A DNA stretch of 64,000 nt from Paramacrobiotus metropolitanus (taxonomy: Eukaryota > Tardigrada > Eutardigrada > Parachela > Macrobiotidae): assembly GCF_019649055.1 (NCBI RefSeq), contig NW_026570275.1, positions 372,001-436,000 on the forward strand. Direction: 5' to 3'. Numbering within the stretch: position 1 is the first letter of the stretch; every line of letters begins with the position of its first letter. A program made the position numbers and the translations under genes. Shown piece after piece: positions 19,424-32,598 of this stretch. The notes beneath the pieces are model-generated. The model was not told where the DNA came from, did not search any database, and saw nothing but the letters and a program-made list of their open reading frames with translations.

Positions 19424-22400
19424 CTGTGAAAATAAAGAATAAATTAGGAATTAGCATCCTAATGACAATTTATCACCCTTAACGCGTTACGTTATTACTT
19501 CATCCTTTTCATATGGAGTACGTTGTCAATAATATGTCATTTTTATGTGTAAAGTTGGCAGCGTAGTTTTATACATTTACTCATAATTATCTTTTTTTTG
19601 CTTATTTTTGTCCGAATTATTCTGCTTTTATTTCTTTTTCACTATGGATAATTCGAACGACTGTGGAGAGATAGCGACGCGCAGGGTCTTTTTTGGGACT
19701 TTTTATTGCATGTTTTATCGCGGCTGACTTCCCGCCAGCAAGCAAAAACCTTTAACTGAGAGCAGAATCATTTTCTGTAGTCTCAAAGAATTCCACAACA
19801 TTGCAGCAAGTTTTTACTGATTTTAGTTCGTTTGGCGAATACAGTACGTAAGCAAGCCAGATTCATATTCCCACGCAATGTTACCATGGGATTTTTTTCC
19901 TCTGGAAAACTGATATCACGTGTATAAGAGAGGCAGAAAATGAGCACGAATAAGTGCGTACGTACAAAAGTGAAATATGCCAATTACAGAGCCGGTTGCC
20001 AAATGGTCAACAGGTGAAACTGAATAACCATTAAAAACGAATGCTGTATAATGTTTTTGTCCGTATTGCTTGCTACGGTACACAGTGCACCAGTAATTTG
20101 AGTGACCCAGATTATCACGCCTGGGCCACGCAGCCGAATACAATCGACGTCAGCAATACATAAACAGCTCGGTTATTAATATTATTACTCCGCACCGGCA
20201 TTTACCAGCCGCGGAGTTTATCAAGCAAAAAAAGAAAGTTTACCGAGACGGCAACCAAGTGTTAGCTCACCGGCTGCAGCGACCAGTGAGTGGTCAGCCG
20301 TGGTAATGCAGTTGCAGAGAGAAGAAAGCAGACAGAATACACCGAAAGGGGTCACAGCACGGCGAAGCGGATGTGCGCGGCTGTCGCTCACTGATGGATG
20401 GATGGAGGCGATTGCGCCATCGCGGTTGCATAACCACGGCGTACGCCGCATCACTCGAAAAACTGTGGTGCCAGGCACACCGGCAAAATAATAGTAAAAC
20501 ATAATATTATGCATAACTGAGCCCACTAAAACTGAAAGTATTAGCTGTTAGAATTATGGCGCAATGTTGGTCTATATCACGATAAAATTTCCGGGCCAAC
20601 ACGTGGGTATTTGTTTACTTAACAGGTTTCGGACTAATTAATTTCCCGCTGTTGCCAGTAAGTACAAAATTATTTTCGGGCATTTTTCATTCTGTCGAAA
20701 CATGGACGGCCATAGCTGCAGCATCAATTTTGTCATTGCACAATATTGATTTATTGCAGGAATACTCTTTTTCATAGTAAATATTTTTTTGAAATTTTTA
20801 ATTTTTCCTGCAAAAACAGATTACTAGAGATAGGGCAAAGCGCTTTAAGGAGGCTTAATCAAATGTTTTCTGCTGAAACATATATCTGGCTGGTATCAAA
20901 ATAGCTTTAGGGTTACTAAAAAGTTAAGTTAAAGCGTTAAGACATCCGCCAGCATGATAAATAAATTTTAGTTAATATACGGTCATCGCTGTAATATGAC
21001 AATAAACGGCTCCTGGATAAATATGTAAACCACAACTACGAACTACTAGCACCTAAAGAATCTTTTCCGTATGTTTTTTTCTGATTATGACAGGCTGCAA
21101 AACCGTTCTACCGTTATTACTTTCTCAGAGAAATCAGTTAGAAATTCACGCTTGCAAGCACAGCGAAAAATTTTGGGTTTTAAGATGAATTGAGGAAATG
21201 CTATTAATAATGGTTGCATATTTTGATTGTCGGCATCGGACGAGGAAGGCGCGTCGAGTGTGGCGTTACTGCGGCATTTGTTGACGATTAGCTAATCAAT
21301 TATGCATGCGGACAGCGGAGAGGCTAGGTTAATCGGTCTAATCCGAACCGTCCGTGCACCTTGACCGGTAATCACCGATACATCCAGAAGTACCGTAATA
21401 CTGCAATGATGCATCGAACGGCAGACATCTTTAAGTGCGCCACGTGGGCATCGGCAAATCGGGAGTTCGTCGCACAATTTGCAGAATTATTCAGTGAATA
21501 AATCAATTCCAACATCCGGGAAAAGTTGTCTATCTCAAGTGAAACTCATCAACAAAATCATGGCCGATAAATTAATGAAAAGGAAAATAACGGCGCGCGG
21601 TGATGTATTCGCATATTGGGAGCACCGAAATGGGTTAGCAGGATGCGACTGCGCAAAATGATTTGTCAAAGGCTCATTTTCGCTTGCTGACTTGAATGAC
21701 TACAGCGCTGACGATTTTATTAACTTTAACAAAAATCAATAATTATCGCCGTTTTTTACACCTCTATGCAAATTTCTGACAAACATCAACAGTCGTAAAT
21801 CTCGAAAATACGTGTTTCTTGCTTGCAGAAGTTTTTGGAAGTTTATGATCCCTTAGTAGTTTTTGAAAAGTTACGCAGAGATTTTATTAAGTTATACAAA
21901 TGAACATTGACTGAACGTCAGATCGCGCAGTACAATACATTACCGTACTTAAGCAGATAATACAGAAAATGATATCAACATTAAGATGATGTATCATTAT
22001 GGTCTAGCAACATCCGCTTATTTAAGAACGCTATATTAGAAAATTCCGATAACACTGCTAGAAGAAAGGATTCAGATTTTTTGCTTACCGTTGTGTAAGT
22101 AAAGTCCATAACGAACATGTTAGTCAAACAAACAATCCCGACATCCAAACAAAACCCAGCGAACTCCGCATGGCACAAACACATATATACAATTATTACG
22201 GCGAACAGAGATCCTGTACAGGGTTAGGCTACATGGCCGTTGCTTGCATTAACTCCAGCGGATGAAAAATTAGCCCAGGAATCCGATTAGGCAATTAACG
22301 CTGACGCTAATCCGCCACGCTGACCACTGCCCAACCCGGATGTGGCTATGTTGTGCCTTCTCTGGTGGCTCCTGAAAAAGACTGGTTGGGAAAGATGGTC

Positions 22401-23269
22401 TCACCACAGGCACACGGCGGACGAAATCGCTAAGAAACTGCTTGTACAGTGAACGTCGGATGAATACTGTACTACGATGACTGTACTCGGTGTGCGTGAG
22501 ACCGCGACCTACATATGATCGGCATTACGCGACGGTTCTATTGTTGATTCAGTTTTTATGGTCAGCAACGGAGTGGGTATTTGTATGTGTGCATACAATA
22601 CACGCAACGATGCCATGTACACTAATCACCGGCTCCCCAGCTTCACAACAGACTTATGTACTTAACAAGTAAGTTTCATGTACACATACAACAGACAAGT
22701 TGTGTCTGTACATTGAACTGACCCTTTTTACCTGCAGCAACATACGACATATACCTATAAGCAATCTTATGTTTGCTGTGGCACTGAATGGCGGCACACA
22801 ACTGTAAATAGAACACAAATTAAATTAAGAGAACACAGAAGCCGGTAGCAGCCAAATACAAGCTGTTGAATTACAGGAGCGCCGTAAATTAGGAAAGTTA
22901 AATAAAGCGGACATATTATGGAGCAGCTGCCAGCTACTACGATATTACAGTCACAATACGCCCCGTCAGGAGGGAAATCGCCGGCGGTCAAGATGCCTCT
23001 CCGGCCGCGAAAGCATGCTGAAGAAACCGATCACATCATGAGATTCATGAGATTCCATGTTCGGTCGGCCATAATGTTTTGTAATGTTTTTACATGTGAT
23101 GTTTAAAACGCAGCTGATAACCAAAACAATAAAAACAACAAAGTCGGTCCATCGATGGCCTTCCAGTAAATTTCCTTAACAAAATACGCCTGCTGTGTAC
23201 ACATACACCTACATATCCTAATTTCTGATCTGTACTGCCACGAATTGGATACACCAGAGCCGGCCAACC
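19424..23269. other. Intergenic and likely 5' region of the Spätzle-like gene
   Basis: The missing start exon should lie here, but no ATG-plus-donor exon stands out. A 101-codon minus frame (20221-20526) and several frames of 60-75 codons show no motif. No RNA gene or complete element was recognised. Confidence 0.4.
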
Positions 23270-23600
23270 AGAAAACACTGGCCGGGGCCCTTTAGGCGAA
23301 CCAGTGACCAAGGTACCGGCACTGTCCAGTGTATGGGGCCCTTTACGTGAGCGTGTGACCGAGCAACCGGTACTGTCCAGCGAATGTAGCCGGGTAGGCA
23401 AACAAGCTAGCTGGTGACTGAGCTACCGGTACTGTCCATTGCACAAATGCCGTCAGGTGAAGGAGTGGCCGAGCTGACGGTACTGTCCATTGTACGGAGA
23501 CCTTTTGGTGAACGGGAGACCAAGCTGGCACTACCGTTCAATGCACAGATCCCATCAAATGTACAAATGACCGAGCTTCCACTCCCCAGATTCATCAGGT
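23270..23600 (-). repeat. 51-bp minisatellite with a 17-residue coding period
   Basis: The word ACTGTCC recurs at 23321, 23372, 23431 and 23482, and a degraded copy follows near 23530. Spacings are 51, 59 and 51. On the minus strand each unit reads about 17 residues of the form SPxGxxTMDSTxSSVT. The 59-base spacing shifts the frame between the two halves. It could be a decayed protein repeat or an ordinary minisatellite whose unit happens to be divisible by three. Confidence 0.75.
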
Positions 23601-24339
23601 TGAGGTCCACAGAATCATGAATTCAGTTGTGAGAACTTATGGTGATTTAAGAGAATCATGAACTGATTAAAAAATTATATAAGATTAAATTCCGTGTTCC
23701 ACATAAAATCCGTTTTTTTGCATTTAGTACGATGTACCGATTATTTTTCGACGAAATATGTTGTTCTAATAAATATTCATTGAAAACTAAAGTGGCCGTT
23801 GACCACAAGAAACGTGGAGGCAAAAGCAGGGCTGTTTCTTGTACTGCAGTATCTTGGCGCACCATATCACGAGGCCAGGGTCGAAAACAGGGAAGGAAAA
23901 TGAAAGGGAGAGATTTTCATTGGTCAAAAAGAGGGAGGGAATTTGCTTGGTCAAAACGAGAACTTGAGAAGTCCTTTGCGTTGTCAAGTGTTCGAAAACA
24001 AGTGTAACAGGAATCCCGGCACCAGCATTGGGAAAATGGAGTTTGTTTGTTTACAGTAAACATACTCGTACTACCATTATTCAGTTCCTACATCCTTTCT
24101 TTATTTTAAGAGAATAAGTCGAGCTTATTTTTTTATTTTTTTTTGTAAATAAATGTAATTTATTTACAGACAAATTGGCTACAAAAAAACGCCGCCTATC
24201 AAAGAATGGAACATTTCGATAACTAAGTTATGACCACCAAAACAAAAGTATCATTGGCGCACATAAGGTTTTTTTTAATCTTAGAGAGGTCATGTATTAA
24301 TTAATTAGTGCATATGCTGCTGATATCCATATAAAGCCT
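23601..24339. other. Intergenic, nothing recognised
   Basis: AT-rich sequence with a (T)n/(A)n patch near 24120 and no supported gene. Confidence 0.4.
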
Positions 24340-24439
24340 TGCATCAATTGATAGCGCAATTTGTATGTATTGCTGGCGCGCACATACGCGTAAGTACATT
24401 ATTGATACGAAAAAAAGCTTTTTGTCAAGATTCACATAC

Positions 24440-25010
24440 GGTACGCCGTAACGGCTGCCTTGGTGCACCGGTATGCACACCGCACCAGGGCGTTTGCGGC
24501 GACCAAGGCTATCATAGATCTAGCTGCAGGTTCAATGCCGGGTGGAAACCGACCCATGAAAGCCTCAAAGCAGTCATAAAGTGCGCCTTTTGTTTAGCTG
24601 AAATCGAAACTGAACGGGAATCCACGGAATCTCCCGCACAGATGGCAAAGACCAGACAGTGTGATAATTTCCCGTGGGAAAGACAACATGCGCTGGCCTG
24701 GAAAGTAACCTGCCGGAGCATCGTGGCCTTGTCGTGCATCGCAACAACAACCACTCGAGCCGGAGCAGCAGCAGCGCTAGCCAAGCGGAGCAAGGTCGAG
24801 AAATGCCGCAGCATCACCCAGGATTGCTGGTACTCGCCCCTGGGCTTCGAGGCTTACGGAACATACGGACCAGAAGCCACCCGGCTGCTTTACGTGCGAA
24901 GCAAGATTATCCAGCAGCAATCAGGCGAACCAAGAGCAGCAGACCTTTGGCGTCCACAGAATCAGCATAGAAATTCGACGAGGTAACAGGAACAGCACCA
25001 CTAGCGGTGA
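24440..25010 (+). pseudogene. Decayed reverse-transcriptase ORF, C-terminal end
   Basis: The + frame keeps a recognisable order: LGAPVCTPH, then CRFNAG...HESLKAVIKCAF, then PWERQHALAWKVTCRSIVA, then GAAAALAKRSKVEKCRSI, then PLGFEAYGTYGPEATRL and QSGEPRA. This is the terminal region of the retroelement ORF whose preceding part is seen at 6440-6700. After GEPRA a frameshift moves the final ISIEIRRGN block into another frame. No RT core is present, so the copy is truncated at its 5' side. Confidence 0.65.
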
Positions 25011-25240
25011 ATCTAGACGAAATGAGATTAGATTTATTGTCTTATGCAGCGGGACAGATGTCCCCTCTAGGCACGTGACACATTTCGTAACACAACTTAA
25101 CACTACAAAAATTAGCCCAGTGATTTACGGAAGTATCAATAACAAAACAAAATTACAGCAAAACTAAGAATAAGGTTAACAGAAATATGCTAATCATTCT
25201 ATACATAGCCTGTTGGAAACTACCGTACCGAATCAGTTTT

Positions 25241-25400
25241 TCAGTAACTTAGTACTGCAAAAAGTTTAACAAAGTTCAGCTTGCTCCAGTCGACGGTGTC
25301 CAACGCTCTCATAAACACGTTGAGCGAGGCGTAATCTTCCTTGTCTAGAGTAATTTCATTCCACAGGAGCGCCAAGCGACTTGAGAGAGAGTCCGGAGAA
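25241..25400 (-). pseudogene. LINE ORF2 tail fragment
   Basis: The minus frame contains LLWNEITLDKEDYASLNVFM and RALDTVDWSKL. This parallels the end of the LINE at 57027-60389 (RIWNDLRIPAESYQSLGRF, then ALNCVDWKSV). It is clearly diverged, so it derives from a related but different LINE lineage. Confidence 0.6.
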
Positions 25401-25753
25401 GGAGGTAGAGTCATCCCGCACAATGTTGTAGGTGCCGCCGTAATGGGGAATGGATGTGCACACAGTCGTCCCACTGATCGCGTATTACCTGAAATCTTTT
25501 CTTTTGTTCGTCCACCTGTGTTTGTAGGTGTTGCTGTGTAAAGTGGTTGTGTTTGCAGTTTCTCTCAATTGCAGTTATATAGAATGTGTGAAACATTTGT
25601 TGCCAGCCAAGCTTATTAAGATCGATGATTGTAAAGAAATGCTCTAATAAGCACATACACATACACGTGTTGCAGGAAGTAACATTGCCGATATAGGTAC
25701 TTCGGTTTCGAGTTTGTTAGGGCGGTTGACTTATTCATGATCCTCGCCGGGCT

Positions 25754-26138
25754 TGCAGACTGGCAGTGTGTCTTTCGACGTCACTAACAACATGGATTTT
25801 AGGTCCGCCAACAGGAGAACTACGCATTCGCTCTGTTTCTGTTCGTGTGCTGTAATATGGGCGATAGTGTAATATCGTGGACACAGCACTGGCGCCTGAT
25901 TAAAGAATACTGTAAATATCTTTATCACACATTTGTCGCTTCGTTTGTATAGATTAATTCGCTGTTAATTTTCATGTATCTGCCGAGTTAACACCCGGAT
26001 TAGTTTGCCGACGCGCTCGTGTTTAAAAAGTGCCGGGACAAACGCTTGTTTCTATGTGCCTACGGTGACTTCCCGTCGCACCTTAGTCGCACGGCTCCTA
26101 ACCGCCGCAGGGCGCCATCCTGGCGAGAATCGACAATT
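25754..26138 (+). repeat. Dispersed 0.4 kb repeat, copy B
   Basis: Aligns with 79-478 in the same orientation, sharing GCAGACT, CCAACAGGAGAACTACGCAT, a TTTAAAAAGT-CCGGGA block and the GCAGGGCGCCATCCTGGCGA block. Similarity stops near CAATTC at both right ends, so that is a real boundary of the repeat. Confidence 0.8.
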
Positions 26139-27283
26139 CAACTTGGTTGATCCGTAGAACTTGGTTGTATGAATTGTAGACCGTGTGGCATACGGATACG
26201 ATTTCGTCTGGTCATGATCGGGCATTGTAGTACGACGCAATTTCCAAGACATCCTCCGTATTGAAGTGGTAAGCACAATTAAATTGTGAACGCGTTTTGC
26301 AGTTTACGCATGCACCAGTTCAGTCACTTTTCAATTGCTTAAAAATTTAGCATACATTTACGTACCTCAGATAAACGTCAGCATGTGCTTGCGGTGATAC
26401 TTCAGAGTAAAAACAGTAAAAACATGTTCAGATTTGAGCAGAGCCTAAAAAGCCTGGGCTGGCGAGAACCGACAGGTTAGTACAACTTTCTGGTTTATTG
26501 TAAAATTCACTGATGACCCTAGCCTACAGACCTGTTTCAGTCTTCCCATGCCGAGGGCTAAATTGGGTTTATCTCTAATTGCGTTGCGGTTCACTTATGG
26601 TTTTCCTGGAGTCTCACGATAAGCAGTTTTTTGAATAATTTCTTTATTCCTTTATCACTTGTTTTATCACTTTTTTGGCTTTGTTTGGTTTGCTTGTACG
26701 GGGCCGAGATCTCGCAATCTCCTTGTAAGAGGGAGAACCTCAAATTACTGTCTGCCTGTTGCAGCTCTTTCAAAAAATGCTTGGCAGGCTGCGATCGACA
26801 AATGTGGGGTCACTAAAATTGTTCGAACGGGATCCAGCGGGTATTGTGAAACGCATTCGAAAAGATGTCGCTGTTGCGCAAACCGCAGCGTTTCAGTTTA
26901 TGACTGCCGAGAAAACCTAAATTAGGGATTAGATAAGAGAATAAATTGCTTGGTACTTTTAAATTTTGCAGTCGTCTAGACGGACAACTGGTACGATTTA
27001 GTCAATGGGCGAGGGTCGTATAGGTGGACCACCTAAATAGTAAATTCCACAAGCCGCTTTTCATTTGTTTTGTTTTCATGCGGTCAAATACAGAGTATTT
27101 TATTTTATTTTAACAGAGTATTGTACTCTAACTTTTCGCTTGAATGCGGCAGTGCATAGCCGAATAAATGTTCAACCGATTCGCGCTGTGCCCTGCACTA
27201 TATAGTCCACACTAGTTGCAAGCCTTGTATGTGAACAATAATGCCGTGCATGTGCACTGTAAATTTAAGTGCGCGTGGCTGCG
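26139..27283. other. Intergenic, nothing recognised
   Basis: Short frames only. The words GGCTGGCGAGAACCGACAGG near 26460 echo the right end of the dispersed repeat (GGCGAGAATCGACAATTC) and may be a further fragment. Confidence 0.4.
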
Positions 27284-27288
27284 ATGTA

Positions 27289-27433
27289 CAAGCTTGTCCG
27301 GTAATTTCCTACGTCAGGGTACCAGCGGCAGATATTTAGCGCGGAGTTTGCGCTATGACAGTTGCCACCACACTACGTCGTGAATTTGTATACTTCGCTG
27401 TATTGATTCGTCAGAAATTACCGGACAAGCTTG
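27289..27433. mobile_element. Small TA-flanked inverted-repeat element
   Basis: A perfect inverted repeat of 25 bases (27284-27308 and 27414-27438) begins CAAGCTTGTCCGG inside a TA dinucleotide on each side. That is the signature of Tc1/mariner-type insertion. The 105-base interior encodes nothing. Perfect arms suggest recent origin or ongoing correction. Confidence 0.65.
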
Positions 27434-28214
27434 TACATACTAGTTTCTATCAAGCGCAGGGTTAGCGTACAATACTCGAAATTTTTATAGAAGGTTGCGT
27501 CGTTTTCCTTCGTAAAAACTTCAGTGATGAAAGCGCTTCAGGCACGCCACGTGACCTATTGCACAACACCCTATTCCCAATCACACATGTGCAGCTGCGC
27601 GATATATTTCAGGACCCTTTATGTTTTCATTATCATTTTTTCCCGCTTCTTTCAAGATGATGGCAAAAATTCGGTAGTAGCTCAAACTTCCTTGATTTAT
27701 CTTATTTCTATTTCATAGTCTATTTTAAATAAAGTGCGTTTGAGAAAACAAACGCCTATTTAAAGACTAACTGGAACAACTACCCTCGTGTTCGTTTGGT
27801 TAGGCGCACACAATTGATAAATGATTAACCGTGTTTATCCAGATTTAACTGTGAGTGAAAATTCTGTCCATTTAATGTTCATGGCTGTTCGTCGGCTTTC
27901 ATTGATTTGCTTTGTTTCCTGATAGATCGAGGTTCTGAGCTGTTTCATCATTATCACTGTCGCTTGTAAGCCAGTTAAGACTGAAATTGTGCGATGGCCG
28001 CCAGTGCGCTTCTCACGCAAACCCGGTGCACTGAACTGATGTAAGGAGGATGAGAGAACGGCCCCTCGTGTGAGTCAGCATTGAATCTTTATGGATAGCA
28101 GCAGTCAAGATATCCGCATGAACGCGAGCAGTGAGCATGAGGAGTAAAACGAGAATGATGAGATGTAAGAAGAATATCAACATTCGCACTAAAACGAAGA
28201 ATCGCAGTAAATCG

Positions 28215-28291
28215 ATAACAAACTGCCGATCCGGGTGGCTGGTGAGGTACTTAGGGAAATCATTATGCCTTAACGGAGTCTGAGGTGTCAT
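28215..28291 (-). pseudogene. Possible retroelement fragment
   Basis: The minus frame starts TPLRHNDFPKYLTSHPDRQF and continues VIDLLR. This recalls the TPLN...L..HPD..FV..LL.G stretch that precedes RT in some invertebrate DIRS-like retroelements. It is short and the frame then turns hydrophobic, so support is weak. Confidence 0.35.
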
Positions 28292-28299
28292 CGGAATTT

Positions 28300-31200
28300 C
28301 CGGATTTCGTGGCGCGGCTATACAACTAAGTTATTACCTCCTAATTTGTAACTCGCATAAGTCATCCCTGGCATTTATGATTCGACGCTCAGTGTTCGCA
28401 CAGAACCAGACAGTAGCCGTCGCGGCCAAAAGCATTGTTCAACTGCGTTCCAAAATACAATGATTTCTGTCCCACGTTACTAAAATTTCGAAACCCGGCA
28501 GTTTGAGTTTTTGCCAATACTGTGAATGGATAGAAATTGGGAATATGTTGTTGTAATCGTTGTGTCAGTACGCTCCAGCCGTACGAGCAGGTCGATTGCG
28601 GCGGCATCACAGCGGAATTCTGTTCAAGGGACCGGCAATTTAAATGCAACTTCTGGTGCTGTGCCCAAACCGATCGGAAACACTTTGCTCGATTCTTACC
28701 AAATTTTTCGCCATTTTCGAGATAGCAGCCGGCACCCGAATTCGATAACAGTTAGCCTAGTGGCATTTCACGTTTTATCAAAACCCAATGCGAGAACACT
28801 CGCTTGATGCTTCCACGTGGCTCGTTGCGTCGTGATATTCGGCCACTGGATCTAAGCAAAAAATAGGAAAGAACCGGGTTCGGCATTGTTGTTGATTATT
28901 TTAATGGCGTATGAGAATGGATTAAAAGTGATACTCATTATAACGCGAGAATGTTGTACTTAAAATCGAGCACTGCTGCGTTTGAGAAGCTTTTCGAGGA
29001 CAATGACTGGAAAGTTCACAGCGTTACAGCAAGCCTTATGTTCAAAAGCCGGTGAGTGACACTGGCGAAAGCTTAGACAAGATGCGACCGTCGAACTAAA
29101 GACGGATAAGATGCCTATTATAACGGTATCTTAGTTCAGAGCCTGACGTAACTGTAATGGCTAAATAAAACTAAGAGGGTAAACAACCGTTGCTTTAACT
29201 GATGTACGTGACCTACTCGTGACTTCGAATCGTCGGCGGTGATTTGTCTTTCTTTTAAGGAGCAGTACATGTTTGTTCAATGCGAGCAGCTGCCCAAGCC
29301 AGGCTTCCAAATGACGTTTTTTCAAACCAAATTCCGTTTTTTTCAACCCAATGAAGTTTTTCCAACCGAATTCTGTCATCACTTGAGCGTTCCGTTTAAA
29401 ATACAGCTCTGCCGCAAAGGTTACTTTTCAAAGTACTCGCGTTGATCGATACAGAGAAACGGCAAACTGAAATGGTGAAGAGCGCCACTGTCCAGTGTAC
29501 ACACTATTTTAAATCTGCATCAGTCGCTAAAATTGGGGTGAATGTACGAAGGTTCTCCGTGAACCAAGCGACACATATTTTCATCAGCAACGAAACCAGA
29601 TAATAGTAATTGTTACAGCAGGCTCTAACCATATTTAGTGCAGCAATGAACCACAACTTGTTAAAGGGATTTGTGAATTGTAATTAACCGGGCTTGTTTT
29701 ATCGATAATTTCCATCAACTTCCGCAATATTTACCAACTGGCCTTAATCTTTTATTCGGGTGAAGCATCTCGGGAACGAGACCAGCAGAATCTTCTGGAA
29801 AGGAGAATCTTCTGGCCCAAAGCTGTACATCAGCACATCACTTCCTGCTTCCCGAAATTTCAACTTCCAAATCAACCAGTCTATACGTGTGCAATAATTC
29901 TTTGATCTTTTGAAAATCATTTTTTTCAGGAAGCATTTAAATTTGATTTTTCAGCAATGAATCTTGTTTTTTAATTCTTATAAGAAATCGTACGAATTAT
30001 AAATGAATACAATGCGACTTCTTTGATAAATAATACGTGCATACATACATTTAAATGCGCTCCGTATATGAACTACGAAGTCAGTAGAGATGTCAACGGT
30101 TCTACCGATTTGGTTTGGTTCACAAGCGAGTCGACTTCGCCTCAAAGTCACTAATTTCCAATCGGTTAAAAGTGCAAGTCACTTTAATCGGTTGGGTTGC
30201 AGCGGTAAGTCGACCGAACACTTTTAGTGTCTTTGTTAAGGCCGTACAACAAAAATTTAGCTAAAACAGAAGAGTTTTTTTGCCTTTAAATCTTTATTTA
30301 TGGCAGGCAGCTCATTATATCGGCTTAAGTTAGGTGCAACAATTTCGTATATTTAACAAAATTGCTATACGATAACACTAACGGTGGAACACTTAAACGT
30401 TTATACAAGAGGTCAACGTTCATACTTGTACAAGTGATCAATTTTATTAAACTCGTGGGGGTGCAGTTAATCTCTTCCCGATGCTACTGTCCATATGCAC
30501 ATTTTATGGCACTGACCGACGTACGCACATCATGTTTCCTATTAATTCTGAACATAAAAACATTCGCTACGCTGTAATGGACTATATATGTTTGAAACAT
30601 TTGCAGAATTAAACAGAAATAATTTAACAAAAAATTGTAGAAACTTTTTGTAGAAACTCATAAATATTTTTTCTATACAGCGTTAATAACACGATGAGAG
30701 CGGAATTCGGCAATTCAATGGTCGTCAGTTGAGCTGAATACCAACATTACCATATGTTATATTATGCGTTAGCGATATGAACTATGCGATACTCAACCTT
30801 AAATTTTATTTACCGTGCTTACGAACATCTGAAGAACGAACATACAGTGTATAGCTACAGCAACAATAAATTGTTTCTGAATCTTGGTTCCTGTTAATGC
30901 AGAATATTATGTACAAACAACATTGGTATGCCAAATGTTTGTTTCCAATACTCAAGGCACTTTTACAGTATAATGAGTTTTTTCCAGTGTAACATAGCCC
31001 GGTGACCTTAACAATCCATAACTCTGCCGACCATTAACAAAAAATTTTTATAATATAGTGCATAACATAAGCTGGGATAACTTAATTTTATGACGTTACA
31101 GGGCGAAAGTAATCACGTTAATTAAACAGAACGAGAATAAACAGCGTAACACAAGAACGCCCGAAAAGCGTAATAACACAATTTTAGTGCAACCACTTCC

Positions 31201-32500
31201 GGAGTTCACTGAGGACACTCGAGCCCCGGCTGCTGGGAGGCTGGTGCTCTCTGAGATTGGCTGGGTGTAGTGACCGTGGGTCAACGAGAAATTGGTTAAC
31301 GCGGGGACGGCAGAGGAAAGTGACCAGTGCCTTGCTCAACTGAAGGTAAAAGTAGCGCAAGTTTGCTCGAACAGCAACATCCAAGTAAACATCCAACTAC
31401 TATACAAATCGGTTTTCCGACGACTTCACCTTGGACACATTGCGAGAAAATGTTACATATATTGGAAAGGGGAAAGAATATTTCGATCGGCGGAAACCGA
31501 CCGAGCGCTCGGGCATTTCAAAAGGTCGCGGGAAATCCGAGCTGCTTTTTTTATGGACCAAAAAAGGTTAAATAACATTAATTTCGGTTAAAGCAATTTC
31601 CACAAAAAATTAAGAAAAATAAAAATTTTTTCAGATTGACAAAAAATCCAAAGCAATTTTGGAATATGGGAATCCAACAACCCAGTCTTCGTGACTCGTT
31701 CCAATTATATGACCAAAAGGAACGCTCTGGATATGGAGGCTGTTTTGAGTGATCTTATTGGCTTAGACTATTTAACCAATAAAATTAATGGTGATAGTCT
31801 CAAATCAGCGAGTTAAAGAAGACGACAGTCAATGACAGCCGATAGTCGATATTAGATTTGAGAACCGAAATTCTGAATGAATTGTTCATCGGAAATAACG
31901 TTTCATTTGTAGCTAATTACAATCGATGACGCCAAACTTTTGAGCATTTAAAGATTTTGGCACATTCAACGGTGGTACATCCGTTCCAGAGTTCTTTTGA
32001 AAATGGAGAAAAAATCGCGTATACGGCGGTATATGATATCATCCTGGTTTAGCAGATGAACGTTTCGATAGCAGTGCCACCGATAACGTTTCGATAATAG
32101 TGCACAATGTGCCGCGTTTGGGAGCATAATATACGTTTGTGTCATACCACTCATACGTGCGTGTGTACAGGAGATCGTCTACTAAATTTTTCGTAACGTT
32201 GTTGAATGTTTCCAATAAGCATGTTCTGTAATTATTGTGTTCGGCACTGCCGCTTTCTCCGTCAGTGTGTCAGCTTCTTTGTTTTGTTGATTGATCGATG
32301 GAGACGCATATAAAGCCATATGCTCATTGTGCGTATCTTCTGATGCAATATATCGTATAACATAGCGCTTATATCTGGAAGACGAGGAGCCGCTGCTAAT
32401 GGCAATGATCGTTGTTACAATTCATGACCTTTATCTAATTTGTTTTAGCTATTTTCGTTCATTACAAGCTTCTCCACTGGTTACGGTGAGAAGCGCAGCG
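28300..32500. other. Long stretch without a supported gene
   Basis: Mixed and AT-rich sequence. A small tandem of TTTTTTCAACC-A-TGAAG-like words lies at about 29315-29375. Around 31670-31820 a + frame (PVFVTRSNYMTKRNALDMEA and on) looks mildly coding, but has no splice context or family match. No RNA genes were recognised. Confidence 0.4.
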
Positions 32501-32504
32501 AATT

Positions 32505-32598
32505 GTTGCCGAATTTCGATACAAAGATCCTTGTAAATTATCTGGACGAAGAATTTTCAAGAGTTAGTCCAAAAAGACAGATGAATGATCCATTCTGA
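32505..32598 (+). pseudogene. Decayed relative of the secreted Cys protein at 63832
   Basis: It reads FRYKDPCKL in one frame and LDEEFSRVSPKRQ in another, matching FVCKDPCDLDKEFSRICPQR of the gene at the right end. A frameshift lies in the middle and two cysteines are lost (C to Y and C to S). No signal peptide remains upstream. Confidence 0.65.

Noticed and set aside
24512-24817. Minus frame with a hydrophobic middle
   Set aside because: Antisense to the better-supported RT tail on +.
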